Shown: in pieces, positions 11,901 to 23,267 of the stretch
Layout of the letters: every line of letters starts with the position of its first letter
Position numbering within the stretch: position 1 is the first letter of the stretch
Source: Nemophila menziesii
Lineage: Eukaryota > Streptophyta > Magnoliopsida > Boraginales > Hydrophyllaceae
Assembly: GCA_029959085.1 (NCBI GenBank)
Contig: JARWIR010000010.1
Location: forward strand, 16,761,001-16,825,000
Reading direction: 5' to 3'
Length of the DNA: 64,000 bases
The notes under the pieces: generated by a model
Told to the model about the DNA's origin: nothing
Database searches by the model: none
What the model saw: the letters and a program-made list of their open reading frames with translations, nothing else
Made by a program: the position numbers and the translations under genes

Positions 11901-12119
11901 TTATTTGCACTTTAGTTCTTAAACAAAAACAAAACAAAAAATCTATTTCTTTTACTTGTAATTGTCATTCAAGCAACTATTTACATTTATTACATAACCC
12001 CTTAGTCTTACCTAATCCGTCCCTAAGATCGAAATCCTGTTTACCGGATATTACTTGGACGACCCGTACACTTGCGGTACGTGTCTTGCCTTTTTAGGTG
12101 TGTTTATTTATAACACACA
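8991..12119 (+). repeat. Second (3') LTR of the Athila-like element
   Basis: The stretch from about 9465 to 12119 aligns with 1-2385. It includes a TATA box (TATAAATA, 11112-11119) and an end of the form ttgcggtacgtg...taacacac. The left boundary is uncertain because the matching part of the first LTR lies outside the window; I place it after the polypurine-like motif. The bases after 12119 resemble the primer-binding region that follows the first LTR, which hints that internal sequence of another copy once continued here. Confidence 0.6.
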
Positions 12120-12400
12120 AGGAGACACCACATGGTACCACCAATTTCCTCATCTGGAAATGGATTCTAATGTCTTCAACTGTGAAAGAAACCAACTTAC
12201 CCCGAATGGGAATTCTTCCATCATTATCCCGGCTAAAGAGTCCAAGATAGAACTCTCTTACTAGCTCAATTATCAACTTTGAGTGCTTCATTGTGAAGGT
12301 CTTCCATCTTTATCGTTCCCCAATCTAAAGAAATTCTTTATACTTTCCTTTTTCCATCTTCTCGTCAAATTTGCGCTCGTGTGTGAATTACAAAGTAGGT
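12120..12400 (-). pseudogene. Fragment of Athila ORF1-type / plant transposase-like domain
   Basis: On the minus strand an open stretch (12291 down to 12094) reads SKLIIELVREFYLGLFSRD, then GRIPIRGKLVSFTVEDIRIHF. This matches the common plant pattern VREFYANL...RGKxVxFSxExIN found in proteins encoded with Athila-type elements. Upstream in the same strand FDEKMEKGKYKEFL fits the start of that domain, interrupted by a stop. It is a remnant only. With the inverted LTR end at 13204 it suggests a minus-strand gypsy fragment filling 12120-13480. Confidence 0.45.
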
Positions 12401-13203
12401 ACAATTTGAATTGCAATAGACTATAAGGCCCTAGAATTACCGGTTTTGTTGGTTGGAGGCACCTTGGCTTTGAGAGGTTGTGGAGTCTTCTTCTTCAGTA
12501 TCTCGATTGCTTGAGCACTCGACTCCACAACAACCGGTTTCTCTCTAACCACGTTACTGTTCACCCTTTTGCCTCTTTGATTTACTCACATAAACCTCGA
12601 GTTGTTTCCTATTATTCTTACCTAAATTTGTATTTGAACTCTTCTTCACCTCTCTCACATTCACAAGTGTCTCGGTTCTTCGCGCCGTCTTCCTTCTCCC
12701 TCAACTCAAAATTTTACCAAGTCTTGAAACTTAATCTTGAATGGATCAATGAGGTAATATTTGTAGGTGAAGATGTGTAAGGAATGTGTTTTTCTATTTG
12801 GGTATGGAGGATTTATGGTGGAATAAGAAGGAATTTAAGAATTAGTAAAAAGGATTTTTGAAATTTTCTGGTTTGATTCTTGATTTCTTGTGTTGTTGAA
12901 ATGATTTTGGATGGTGATTGTTGTTAGGAATGATGTATGGATGATTTTAAGTGTGAAATATGGGTTGTTTAGGTGTAATTTGATGTTTAGTTAAGCTTGG
13001 GCTGAACTCCGATGGTAGTTGAAAGCTTGGGGAAGAAGAAGGTTTGAAGGTTAGGTCAAAGTTGTAGTTGATATTAAGCTTTCTTCTTTCTTTTTTGTCA
13101 CAACACGGTGCACCACGACTCTCATGCGATATATCGCACCTATTGTACAACTCAAAAAATCTCTGCCTTCGACAATCGTGGACCAGTGTTGGGCCCGGGC
13201 GTG
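12401..13203. other. Unassigned sequence, probably decayed gypsy internal DNA
   Basis: I see no convincing gene. The region lies between the minus-strand domain remnant and an inverted LTR end. Near 13102 a gtgcaccacg motif resembles the gtgcaccgcacc repeats at 63254-63376 in the second gypsy element. Confidence 0.35.
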
Positions 13204-13480
13204 TGATAAAATAATTATGAAAAGAAAACGCGCACACCTTGGAAACCAAGATTAACTCTCCGCAAGTGTACGAATAGTTACAAGTAAAACGTAAGTAATA
13301 AGTGTTCATTCTCAGGAATTTAGGTAGCTACTCTAATTCGTGTTCAATATTAGCTTAGGTGGTTATGAGTGTTCAAATTAAGAGCAAGTAAATTGAATAT
13401 ATTTTTTGTTTTCTAAACTAGTAAAACTAGAAAAAAAGCAAAGGATGCTAGTAAGAATCTATCTTATTGAAATGCGTTTC
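13204..13480 (-). repeat. Inverted gypsy LTR fragment (U5 end)
   Basis: It starts with tgataaaataa, the reverse complement of the LTR end at 2385. It contains ccgcaagtgtacg, the reverse complement of a string in the second LTR (cgtacacttgcgg, 12065). Only the end nearest the primer site is recognisable. Confidence 0.55.
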
Positions 13481-14186
13481 TATGAATAATGGATTTTATT
13501 TTCTAAAGTATTGTGAAATATTTTTTTACAGGTTGATGGTAAGATTGTTGGACATGACATTTCAAAAATTATAAAAGGTAAATAATACAAACTTAAAATT
13601 ATCCATACATTTTAATGGCTTCAATTTTCATTTTTCAGTTACATACATTCATATATAAATTTTTTATTTATATTTTATTAATTTAAGTTAATTAGTGCAT
13701 TATAATGTTTAGATGTTTTATGAGTATCTTTGCGTACTATATTATTTTCTACTTTTTGTTCTTCATTTTGCATAAAAGATATGGTAGGTAGACGTTTCAT
13801 TTTATAGAAAACACTGAATTCTTCATACATTCTATAAGCTTTTATATAAGATTCATCAACTTGAATCTTCGCGTCCTAAAATCTTACAAAGCACCAGAAT
13901 TTGTTCCCATTTCTCTCATCATGTACGCATGAGAAGTGTGTACTTTTCAGATATTTATCTCTCGTTCTTAAGGTCAATAAATTAGATATGAATATATTAA
14001 GTGAGTTTTTTCCATAAATAACTATTACTAAAATCTAATTGAAAGTTAACCCAAGCCAAACCCTAAGTTTTACAATTGTAATTCATAAATTCGTAATACT
14101 CAACATATGATATTTGGACTTGCACTTCTCTCATTTATCTTATATAGTATATTTATATGTGTTCTAGTTAAGTTGGATTATAATTG
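13481..14186. other. AT-rich sequence with no gene seen
   Basis: No coding stretch, RNA gene or clear repeat is visible. Confidence 0.4.
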
Positions 14187-15714
14187 TTGCGAGAATTACC
14201 GCTAGCGACCGCCCAAATCGTCGCTAGTGGTATGAAAATTGGTAGCTAAAAGTGATTATCACCTTTAGCAATAGTTAGCGGTTGCTAAAAGGTCGACGTT
14301 AGTTGCTAGTCTTTAGAGGTACCCCTCTACCTAGAGAACTCTTTTTTGGTCTCTTAACGTGATACATTACCAACCAGCGGATTGCTCGCTAAAGTTAGGG
14401 TATTTTAGCAACCACTAGCGGTTGCAAGTACGTTAGTAGCTTTAACGACTATGTGTGACAATTAATACTTCAAACTCTTTTACGAGTACACAGTGGTCGC
14501 TAGACTTTTTTAACTTTAGAGACAACGTAGTGGTCGCTAGTACTCCCTTGTTCGGCCACTGGGTGGTCGCTTGAGTTGTATAAATAAAATTTAAGAGATT
14601 TTTTATTTATTCATTTAAAGTTCTTCATTACCACACCTTCTAAACCCAAATTACACTAAAAGCATACTAAATCTAAAATAATCAACAAATTTAAGTTTTT
14701 TTGCTATACAAAATAAAACCAACCAACTTATACTATTAGTCTGTATCGTATTCGTCCTGCTCAAGGCCAATAATCTCATCATCACTATCTGTATTCACCA
14801 TCTGGTGGAAATCAACCTCATATGCATTGTAGTCTCAAGTATCGTGCGACTCTTTCTCATCATCTACAATAGTTGGATCATGCTCTTATCTATCTTGGTC
14901 TACTTCGGTGGATTCTTCATTATTCATGCTTAATCCATATATCTATAATGTGCCATTCACAATAGGTATTGACTCAGAGGTATCAATCGTCAAAATGACA
15001 CCCACAATATCTCCACTCCAACGGTGATGATCACTTATTTAACATTTTAAACACAATAATATAAAGCATAAAAAATAAAAAATAAATTATGAATGGAAAA
15101 TGAAAGAAATACCTCAACGAAATTAGTAGATTGAATGATAGAAATGAGTCCCACTGAATTGGGTTATCTTTGGTGGTATCCATGGTGGCACAAGAGATGT
15201 GGCGGAAAATGATGGCTCCATTGTGAGATTTTTTGAAATTGATTTTTTTGGGAAGGTTATTAAGATTGTGGAAAAATATGGATTGGGAAAGTTTCTACAA
15301 ATACGTTTTGTAGTTGCTATACAACCCCCTGTAGCGACCGTTTGAGGGTGGCTGCCAAATGATGTGTATCTTTTAGCGACCACTATTGTAATTGGTAATT
15401 TTTTTTAAATTTTTTTTATTTAATGTATCTTTACGGATTATTGTGGTGGTCGCTAATAACCTCTAGTTACTAGCGATTGATTGGTGGTCGGTATAAAGTT
15501 TTTCTTAATTTTTTTATGTTAAATAAAATATTATCCATCAATAACGTGGTCTTTATTAGTTGGCACGTACCCCTTTAGTGACCGCACCACTCGTCAAAAG
15601 ACTTAAATACTTTTTTTTATTTTTGAAAATCAATAACGCGAAAATTCCTGTAATTAGCGACTACCTGGGTGGTCTTCAGAAGTGTGGTGATTAAAAGGCA
15701 TCCTCTAGTAATGT
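14187..15714. mobile_element. Non-autonomous CACTA-like element
   Basis: Both flanks are dense in short subterminal motifs of the form gcgacc / ggtcgct / tagcgac (for example 14206, 14282, 14395, 14492, 14530, 14568 and then 15331, 15375, 15451, 15658). This is the hallmark of plant En/Spm (CACTA) ends. The right end, ctctagtaatg, resembles an inverted CACTACTAGAG terminus. No matching left terminus is clear, so boundaries are approximate. An acidic minus-strand remnant sits inside. Confidence 0.5.
14735..15050 (-). pseudogene. Acidic remnant, possibly the C-terminus of a CACTA-encoded protein
   Basis: The minus strand reads RWSGDIVGVILTIDTSES, then SMNNEESTEVDQDR, EHDPTIVDDEKESHDT and VNTDSDDEIIGLEQDEYDTD, broken by stops. 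Acidic tails like this follow the DUF4216-type region of plant CACTA ORFs. The position inside the CACTA-like element supports that reading, but the match is weak. Confidence 0.35.
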
Positions 15715-15742
15715 AGTTGGAGTAATTAGGTTGAACTTTGTG

Positions 15743-16119
15743 CATTGAAAAGAAGCTTGGGCCCTTCTTCTTGCTCGCTCTCATAACAGCAGGGGCAAAT
15801 AATACTCAGAGTAGCATTTTCTACTCTGACAACCTTGAGCTGGTTCAAGGAATCAACAAAAAAGGAAGTCTCCACTGGAGTCTAAACCCAATTATCGAAG
15901 AAATTAATGGATGGTTAAATGATTTTCCGTTATGAAAAATAGCCTATACTAAGAGAGAGCATAACCTAGTAGCTGACGCATTAGCAAAATGTATTAGAAG
16001 AAACATTAGTCTACTGGGATGTAAGGATTACTCGATAACTAGATCGACTAGCTATTTACTTAGTCTTTTATCTTCATTGTAATCTTCGTTTTTTTTACGT
16101 TTGTCAAAAAAAAATAAAA
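15743..16119 (+). mobile_element. 5'-truncated L1-type LINE with perfect 13-bp target duplication
   Basis: The sequence is flanked by identical gttgaactttgtg copies at 15730-15742 and 16120-16132. It ends in an A-rich tail (tttgtcaaaaaaaaataaaa). Inside is an RNase H-like domain (plant LINE C-terminus): IFYSDNLELVQGINKKGS and REHNLVADALAKC. One in-frame TGA (near 15933) stands where a tryptophan codon is expected. It is 377 bases long, hence a severely truncated insertion. The LINE at 60154-60685 carries the same domain. Confidence 0.85.
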
Positions 16120-16132
16120 GTTGAACTTTGTG

Positions 16133-17190
16133 GAGTTTCTATGTAGCCGAGCTCAGAAACCCATGCGTGCCTACATAGTATGAAAAATTATACTGTTCAC
16201 CCATTTGTAATGATCTTTCCCCGGTCACCGTTTTTGTTATATTAAAGCATACCAACACCTATATTATCAATATTTGGTATAGATTACATGTTTCACGATA
16301 GAGGTAACGTATACATACTATTTTACACACACAAACACATACAAGATCAAACTCAACATAGCAATCTTGCTTGTGTGTCATCTCAAATGCTAAACCTGAC
16401 AACTTACATGCAGATCCATTAGGAGGAGTTCCAGTAAAGGCCCATTAGAATTCCCAGAATTCCCAAATAAAGGGTATGGTGGACCGAGTAAATGGACAAT
16501 GAGTACGTACGTAGACCTGGAAGGAATCTAAACTAAAACAAAATTTAAGGTGACAAATTTCCAGGAGACAGCCCTCGAAGTCAGGCAAGCAGCTTAAAAA
16601 AGAGTGCATGATGAGACAAAAATGAATACAAAACTTGAACCGTCTGAGGACCTATAGTGCAATTAACACGAAGAGTGCGTCACTTAATTTGTTACGATGT
16701 TCAAGGGGATCATAACGAAACAAAGTAAAGCACACGCCTCTCTTACAATGACTGCAATCAGACGTGTGTTTGATAAAGAGGAAATACCTAACATTAATAC
16801 CCAATGGTATATTGAGATTCTTGATCGGGTTCAGATTCAGATTCTTGATCGGGTTCAGACTCAGGTTCTCTAGATAATGTGCTATTGGTTAATAAGCGGG
16901 CCTTGTTAAAGCCTTTTTAGGTCTCTCTCCCCACTCGTCTTCGGCAAAGCTAACTGCGAATTATTTAGCTCAAAAAAACAAAAAAGAATGCAGAATTAGT
17001 ATATTTACTTCTTAACCACAGATAGATCACACTCTCATCTGGTATTTCTGTTATGCAAAATAGTCAAATATACCCCTGTTTTTCAAAAAAAACTTAGATA
17101 TGCCCCCTGCAAAGGTGTGCATTGGCAATTTGCAATTTTAACATGGGGGTATATGTGCTATTTTTAGATGTTTATTATTTATGTATATAG
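16133..17190. other. Intergenic DNA upstream of the RRC1-like pseudogene
   Basis: No promoter or first exon of the RRC1-like gene could be found. At 16813-16872 a gattcttgatcgggttcag direct repeat (minus strand: EPDQES units) resembles the repeat in the NAC fragment at 47804-47852. The rest shows nothing I can name. Confidence 0.4.
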
Positions 17191-18229
17191 AGGGCAGAAG
17201 ATGAAACAGCTAGATTATACCAAGAGTTTGTAGAGTCATTTCAAGCAGACAACACACCAGGGGTCTAAGGCTTTTGTACGAGGAGGAACAATTAATCCCA
17301 ATGACAAATTAAAACATGATACAGAAGGTGAGTTAAAAATTGTATAAACAATTTTTCCTTTGTTAATTAGATTAATTTTCAAGTATAATTGATATTTTAA
17401 TCTTTTTAATTAAAAATATGGACCTTTTGTATTCATTCACGGATGACAGGTGGAAATTCGAAAGATGAGGGTTCTGGCAATGCTTTTGATTAACTAACTT
17501 GATATGCTCTTTTATCACAAGGCATACTCTCACTATTCAAATTTTATTCATCCATTACATGATAAATTTCAAAGATTGTTAATTTCATTTCATATAATGG
17601 CTCTCACTATATGTTAGTTACCTATTTTTTCATTTTATTATGTCAAAGGGCTTCTTAACATTACATATATAAAAAGACTATCTTTTTTCTGTAGAAGTTT
17701 TTTAAAAGAAAAATGATTACATTTTAAGGATGTTTCCAAGCCATTTGAATCAGCAATTTCAAAATATATTTATAGGCAAAAATTGTACAAGCTGTAGAAT
17801 TAGTATCTAAAATTAGGGACTAGGGAATCAATGAAATTGTAATGAACTGGCCACAAGTTTTTATACTGTCAAGTTGTCTTTTTTACTTGTGTATATTTCT
17901 CAAATACGCGTGTATTAGTATAATTTCTTAATTATTACTAGCAAGTTATTGGATTCCATTTCATCTTTTTTACAGGTATGTACCCTCTTTTTTGCCTCCT
18001 CCTATGGCAACTAAGAGTAAGGAATATGAGAAGAAGGTCAGTAAAAATTAATAATAAATCAAATTCTATCTTACATAACTGTGATCTCATTCATTTATTT
18101 TGTACCAGAAGGAGGAGAAACCAAAGGAAAAAGATAAAGGGAAAGCAAGAAATATCGATCATTTTATGGAAGAGTTAAAGCATGAGCAAGAATCATCATC
18201 GTGATGGGCGTATTACCGATATTTCAGCT
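17191..18229 (+). pseudogene. RRC1: RRC1/SR140-like splicing factor, 5' exons
   Basis: Exons of a U2 snRNP-associated SURP-domain protein (plant RRC1, human SR140 family) are clear: 17191-17327 (AEDETARLYQEFVESFQ, then VRGGTINPNDKLKHD), 17450 onward (GGNSKDEGSG), 17976-18036 (YVPSFLPPPMATKSKEYEKK) and 18109-18229 (RNIDHFMEELKHEQE). Consensus splice sites bound most of them. The family's short first coding exon is not seen. Lesions: an extra G near 17262 shifts frame just after DNTPG, and the segment after EQE has lost bases so that TGA (18202) follows. The family acts in pre-mRNA splicing in the nucleus; this copy cannot encode it. Confidence 0.85.
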
Positions 18230-18258
18230 GTAAGTTTATTCATTACTCTTCATTTAAT

Positions 18259-18654
18259 TGTTGAAATACACAAACTAAAATAAGTCCAAATTCATAAACC
18301 TTTTCAACAACCAAGATAAATTCAATGAATCTGATATATCAGCAAACAATGAATGTGGAAGATCGATGGCCCAAATGAACGTACTGATGAATCTTTGAAA
18401 TTCAGTGAATTTTGTCTTCTGTCTTTTAATATTTCTATACAGCATTTAATTTACATCGCCTATCTAGTAGTATAAATAGCAAGCATTACTTTGTAAGTTT
18501 CATATCAGAAAAGTGAGAAGAAAAACAAGAGAGAAAAAAGAGAGTTCATTTCGTAAAAGGCAGTAGCCTGTAAAAGTTATTATCAGAGATATCAATATAG
18601 TATTTGAGTTGTATTTATCTTCTTTTCTTGTTCTTCACTACATTGGGACCAATA
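18259..18654 (+). repeat. C1 5' LTR
   Basis: It is 396 bases, TGTTGAAATA...ACCAATA. It contains about 40 bases (18379-18420) missing from the 3' LTR; otherwise I count about four substitutions. Confidence 0.9.
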
Positions 18655-18687
18655 TAGTGGTATCAGAGCCAAGGTACGTGAAACACC

Positions 18688-21600
18688 ATGTCTAATGGTT
18701 TTGTGCAAACTGAACTACCAAAGCTTACTTTGGAAAATTATGATAAATGGAGCATTCAAATGAAGGCTCTATTTGGATCATATGATCTTTGGGAGATTGT
18801 TACAAGTGGATACGATGAACCAGATGAAGGAGTTGAAGTTAATGCACAACAAGCAACTGCTTTAAGAGAAATGAGAAAGAAAGATAAGAAAGCTTTATAT
18901 TTCTTTATCAAAGTGTTGGTGAATCCATGTTCGAGAAGATTGTTGAAGCAGAAACGAGCAAAGAAGTATGGGATAAACTTGCAACTCAATTCAAAGGAGT
19001 AGATCGTGTTAAACGTGTTCGTTTACAATCACTCCGTGGTGATTTTGAAAGTGCCAAAATGAAAGAAGGTGAATCAATTTCTGACTTTTGTTCTAGTCTT
19101 TTATCTATAATAAACCAAATGAAAAGGAATGGAGAAGAAATAGAAGAAATTCGAGTGGTAGAAAAAATACTACGATCACTCACCAAAAAAATTGAGCACA
19201 TTGTCGTGGCAATTGAAGAGTCAAAAGACTTGGATGAACTCACAATAGACGAGTTGATGGGTTCCTTACAAGTGCACGAGCAAAGAATGAAAAAGGATTC
19301 TAATGATGTCCCGATTGAGCAAGCTTTGGAATCAAAGCTTAACATTAATGGTCAAAGAGGACAAGGTCGTGGATCTCAACGTGGTGGTAGAGGAAATAAC
19401 TTTCGAGGTCGAGGTCGAGGTCGAGGTCGAGGTCAAAGTCAAGGTCGAGGTCAAGGAAACTTTGACAACCAAAAACAAAATCAGCAAAATAACACAAACA
19501 ATTTTTTCCGGGGATGAGGAAGAGCTCGTGGAAGAGGAGGTCGTGGACAAGATAACAAAAAAAATATTGAATGTTACAATTGTCACAAATATGGGCACTA
19601 TGCATCCGAATGTTGGAACAAATATCCTAACCAAGATGATCAATCAAATATTGAATGTTACAATTGTCACAAATATGGGCACTATGCATCCGAATGTTGG
19701 AACAAATATCCTAACCAAGATGATCAATCAAATGTTTCTCAAAAGCAAGAAGGTGAAGATGTCACACTACTTTATGCACAAAAGGACTCCAACAAAGAAC
19801 AAGATGTATGGTTTCTTGATTCAGGAGCAAGTAATCATATGTGTGGTAAGAAGGATATTTTTGAAGATCTTGAAGAGTATTTTCATGGAAACGTAAGTAT
19901 GGGAGATTCCTTCAAGATTCCGGTGAAAGGCAAAGGTAAGATTAAAATTATACAAAAGAATGGTGTTTCACAATATATTTCAAATGTGTATTATGTACCC
20001 GACATGAAAAGTAATATCCTAAGCCTTGGGCAATTACTTGAAAAGGGTTATGTAATACACATGGAAGATCTTTGCCTTTACTTGAAAGATGCACAAGGAC
20101 GACTTATCACCAAAGTCAAAATAGCGAGCAATTGAATGTTTCCGTTGCATTTAAATACAACTTCTGAAGAGTGTTTACAAGGGATGATAAGAAATGAGTC
20201 ATGGAAATGGTATCTTAGATTTGGTCATTTAAATTTTAGTGGCTTGAAGCTCTTGTCAAATGCAAATATGGTAAATGGGTTACCATCGATTGAGATACCT
20301 GAATTTGTGTGCGAGTCGTGTACTCTTGGAAAACAACAAAGAAATATTTTTCAAAGTGGAAAATCATGGCGAGCCCAAACACCATTAAACTTGGTTCATA
20401 CTGATATCTGTGGACCATTCGAAACTGAATCTCTTGGAGGAAGTAAATATTTTATTTCTTTTATTGACGATTTTAGCCGGAAGTTATGGGTGTATTTGAT
20501 CAAGGAGAAGTCAGCTGCCTTTACTACTTTCAAAAATTTTAAAGCTTCCGTCGAGATGGAAAGCGGCTACAAAATAAAAATCTTGAGATCAGACAGAGGT
20601 GGTGAGTATACCTCAAATGATTTTCGAGATTTTTGTAGAGAGTGGGGCATCAGGCAACAATTTACTACATCATACACCCCACAACAAAACGGTGTTGCAG
20701 AAAGGAAGAATCGTACCATCCTTAACATGACGAGAACGATGTTAAAGGAGAAAAATTTGTCGAAGAATTTTTGGGCTGAAGCCGTGGCGTGTACTGCTTA
20801 TTTGTTGAATCGTTGTCCAACCAATACTGTGAGAAATATGACACCACAAGAAGCTTGGAGCAACTATAAGCCAGATATTAGTCATCTTCGAGTTTTTGGT
20901 TGCATTGCTTATGCTCGTGTTCCAGATGCAAAAAGAAAGAAGTTGGATGATCGAGGTGAAAAGTACATTTTTATTGGTTATAGCGAGGAGTCAAAAGCAT
21001 ACAAACTTTACAATCCACTAACAAACAAAGTAGTGGTGAGTAGAGATGTTGTTTTTAACGAAGAAGAAATTTGGAGGTGGAATGAAGAAGAATCTAGTAA
21101 AGAGAACCAAACTGAAGTTGAAGAAGAGGAAACAAACCATCAACATCAAGAACCTTTTGTCATGACACCTCAACAAGTCATAAATCCTCAAGACAATGAA
21201 AGTCCAGGTAGTTCTTCTTCTCCGCTAAGAAGAATGCGAAATTTGACAGAATTATATGATGAAACTGAAGAGATGAATTTGGTATGTCTTTATGCCGATC
21301 ATGAGCCATTGTCATTTGAGGAAGCCGTGAAAGAAGATTCTTGGAAGAAAGCAATGATCGAAAAAATTCGTTCAATTGAAAAAAATAATACTTGGGAATT
21401 GACGTCTCTTCCAAAAGGACATAAACCTATTGGAGTAAAATAGATCTATAAAATAAAGAGGACGGCAAATGGAGAAATTGATCGCTACAAGGCAAGACTT
21501 GTTGCAAAAGGATACAAGCAGAAATATGGAATTGATTATGATGAAGTGTTTGCCCCGGTTGCTCGGCTAGACACTGTGAGAATGTTGATATCGCTTGCAG

Positions 21601-22838
21601 CTCATCACAAATGGAAGATACACCAATTGGATGTCAAATCTGCATTTTTGAATGGTATACTTGAAGAAGAAGTTTACATCGAACAACCAGAAGGTTTTAT
21701 TATTAATGGTAAAGAAGATAAAGTGTACCGATTGAAGAAAGCTTTGTATGGCTTAAAGCAAGCTCCCCGAGCGTGGAATTCTCGCATCGACAATTATCTT
21801 ATCAAGAATGGTTTTGTCAAATGTCCATTTGAGCATGCACTTTATTTGAAGAAAAATCATCAAGGTAAAGTGTTAATTGCATGTCTTTATTTTGATGACT
21901 TGCTTTTTACGGGAAATTGTGAAGAAATGTTTGTTCAGTTCAAACAAGCCATGTTTAAGGAATTCGAAATGACAGACTCTGGGCTTATGTCATTTTTCCT
22001 TGGCATCGAAGTACATCAACAAGAAGGAGGAATATGTATTTCACAAAAAAGGTATGCCTTAGAACTACTTGAGAAATTTAAAATGGCAAATTGTAATCCC
22101 GTAGAAACTCCGATGTCACCTGGCTTGAAGATGACAAAAGAAGGAGAAGGAAAATGCGTGGATTCCACACTTTTTAAAAGTTTAATTGGAAGCTTAAGGT
22201 ACCTCACGATCACAAGGCCAGATATTGTTTATTCTGTTAGTTTATTAAGTCGTTATATGGAAACTCCGAAAGAGTCTCATTGGCTTGCAGCAAAAAGGAT
22301 TTTGAGATATATCAAAGGTACTATAAATTTTGGTCTATTCTATCCTTATCAAGAAGATGCTATATTATATGGGTACTCTGATAGTGATCGGGGAGGTGAT
22401 CAAGATGAGAGAAAAAGCACCAGTGGGTATATATTTTTTCTTGGGTCTACCGCATTTACATGGACTTCAAAAAAACAAAGTGTGGTTGCGTTGTCTTCTT
22501 GTGAGGCTGAATATGTTGCATTGTCTTCAGCAGTTTGTGAAGCAATCTGGTTAAGAAATTTGTTGAAATATTTAAATCATAATCAAGAAGATCCGACTAT
22601 TATTTATGTGGATAACAAGTCGGCAATCGAGTTGTCCAAAAATCCGGTACAACATGGAAGAAGTAAGCATATTGATCTTAAGTTTCACTTCTTAAGAGAT
22701 CATGTGAAAGAGAAGACAATAGTGTTGGAGTATTGTAATACTTCGGAACAAGTTGCTGATATTTTCACAAAGTCGTTACCAACAGTAACTTTCAAGAAGT
22801 TAAGATCTTTGCTCGGTGTGAAGATTATTTTAGTTTGA
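18688..22838 (+). pseudogene. C1 gag-pol polyprotein with one frameshift and three stops
   Basis: The order is typical of Ty1/copia. Gag starts at ATG 18688 (LTLENYDKWSIQMKAL). An RG-rich tract, CCHC knuckles, protease (WFLDSGASNHM), integrase (GHLNFSG, HTDICGPF, TPQQNGVAERKN), RT ([21 protein letters not shown]) and RNase H ([16 protein letters not shown]) follow. A one-base loss near 18905 breaks gag. In-frame stops lie at 19515-19517 (TGA), 20133-20135 (TGA) and 21441-21443 (TAG). The YxDD box is YFDD instead of the usual YVDD. The knuckle is duplicated. It is inactive as it stands. Confidence 0.92.
19563..19730 (+). repeat. Tandem duplication of the C1 zinc-knuckle segment
   Basis: Two adjacent 84-base units (19563-19646 and 19647-19730) look identical. 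Each encodes 28 residues including CYNCHKYGHYASEC. The duplication keeps frame, so it would have given a nucleocapsid with two identical CCHC knuckles. Confidence 0.9.
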
Positions 22839-22844
22839 AGGGGG

Positions 22845-23200
22845 TGTTGAAATACACAAACTAAAATAAGTCCAAATTCATAAACCTTTTCAGCAACCAA
22901 GATAAATTCAATGAATCTGATATATCAGCAAACAATGAATGTGGAAGATCGATGGCCCAAATGTCTGTTTTTTAATATTTCTATACAGCATTTAATTTAC
23001 ATCGCCTATCTAGTAGTATAAATAGCAAGCATTACTTTGTAAGTTTCATATCAGAAAAGTGAGAAGAAAAACAAGAGAGAAAAAAGAGAGTTCATTTTGT
23101 AAAAGGCAGTAGCCTGTAAAAGTTATTATCAGAGATATCAATATAGTATTTGAGTTGTATTTATTTTCTTTTCTTGTTCTTCACTACATTGGGACCAATA
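22845..23200 (+). repeat. C1 3' LTR
   Basis: It is 356 bases, shorter than the 5' LTR through a deletion of about 40 bases after ggcccaaatg. It is followed by the ttaat target duplication. Confidence 0.9.
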
Positions 23201-23267
23201 TTAATCTCCAATTATTGTAATGATTTATGTATAGCGATATATCTAAATGATGTGTCTCATTTTGTAG

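Larger units (their letters stand above)
18259..23200 (+). mobile_element. Copia element C1 (in an RRC1 intron)
   Basis: LTR pair 18259-18654 and 22845-23200, target duplication ttaat at 18254-18258 and 23201-23205, primer site TGGTATCAGAGCC at 18658-18670, polypurine tract gaaggggg just before 22845. The element sits in the intron between the exon ending DISA and the exon starting PSSRFDELPD, in the same orientation as the gene. Both LTRs begin TG and end ATA rather than CA. Confidence 0.93.

Noticed and set aside
12478..12780. 100-codon plus-strand ORF as a gene
   Set aside because: Composition looks random. The neighbouring minus strand carries the recognisable transposon-protein remnant.
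19563..19730. CRISPR-like direct repeats
   Set aside because: Two adjacent 84-base units without spacers, in frame inside a Gag zinc knuckle, in plant DNA.
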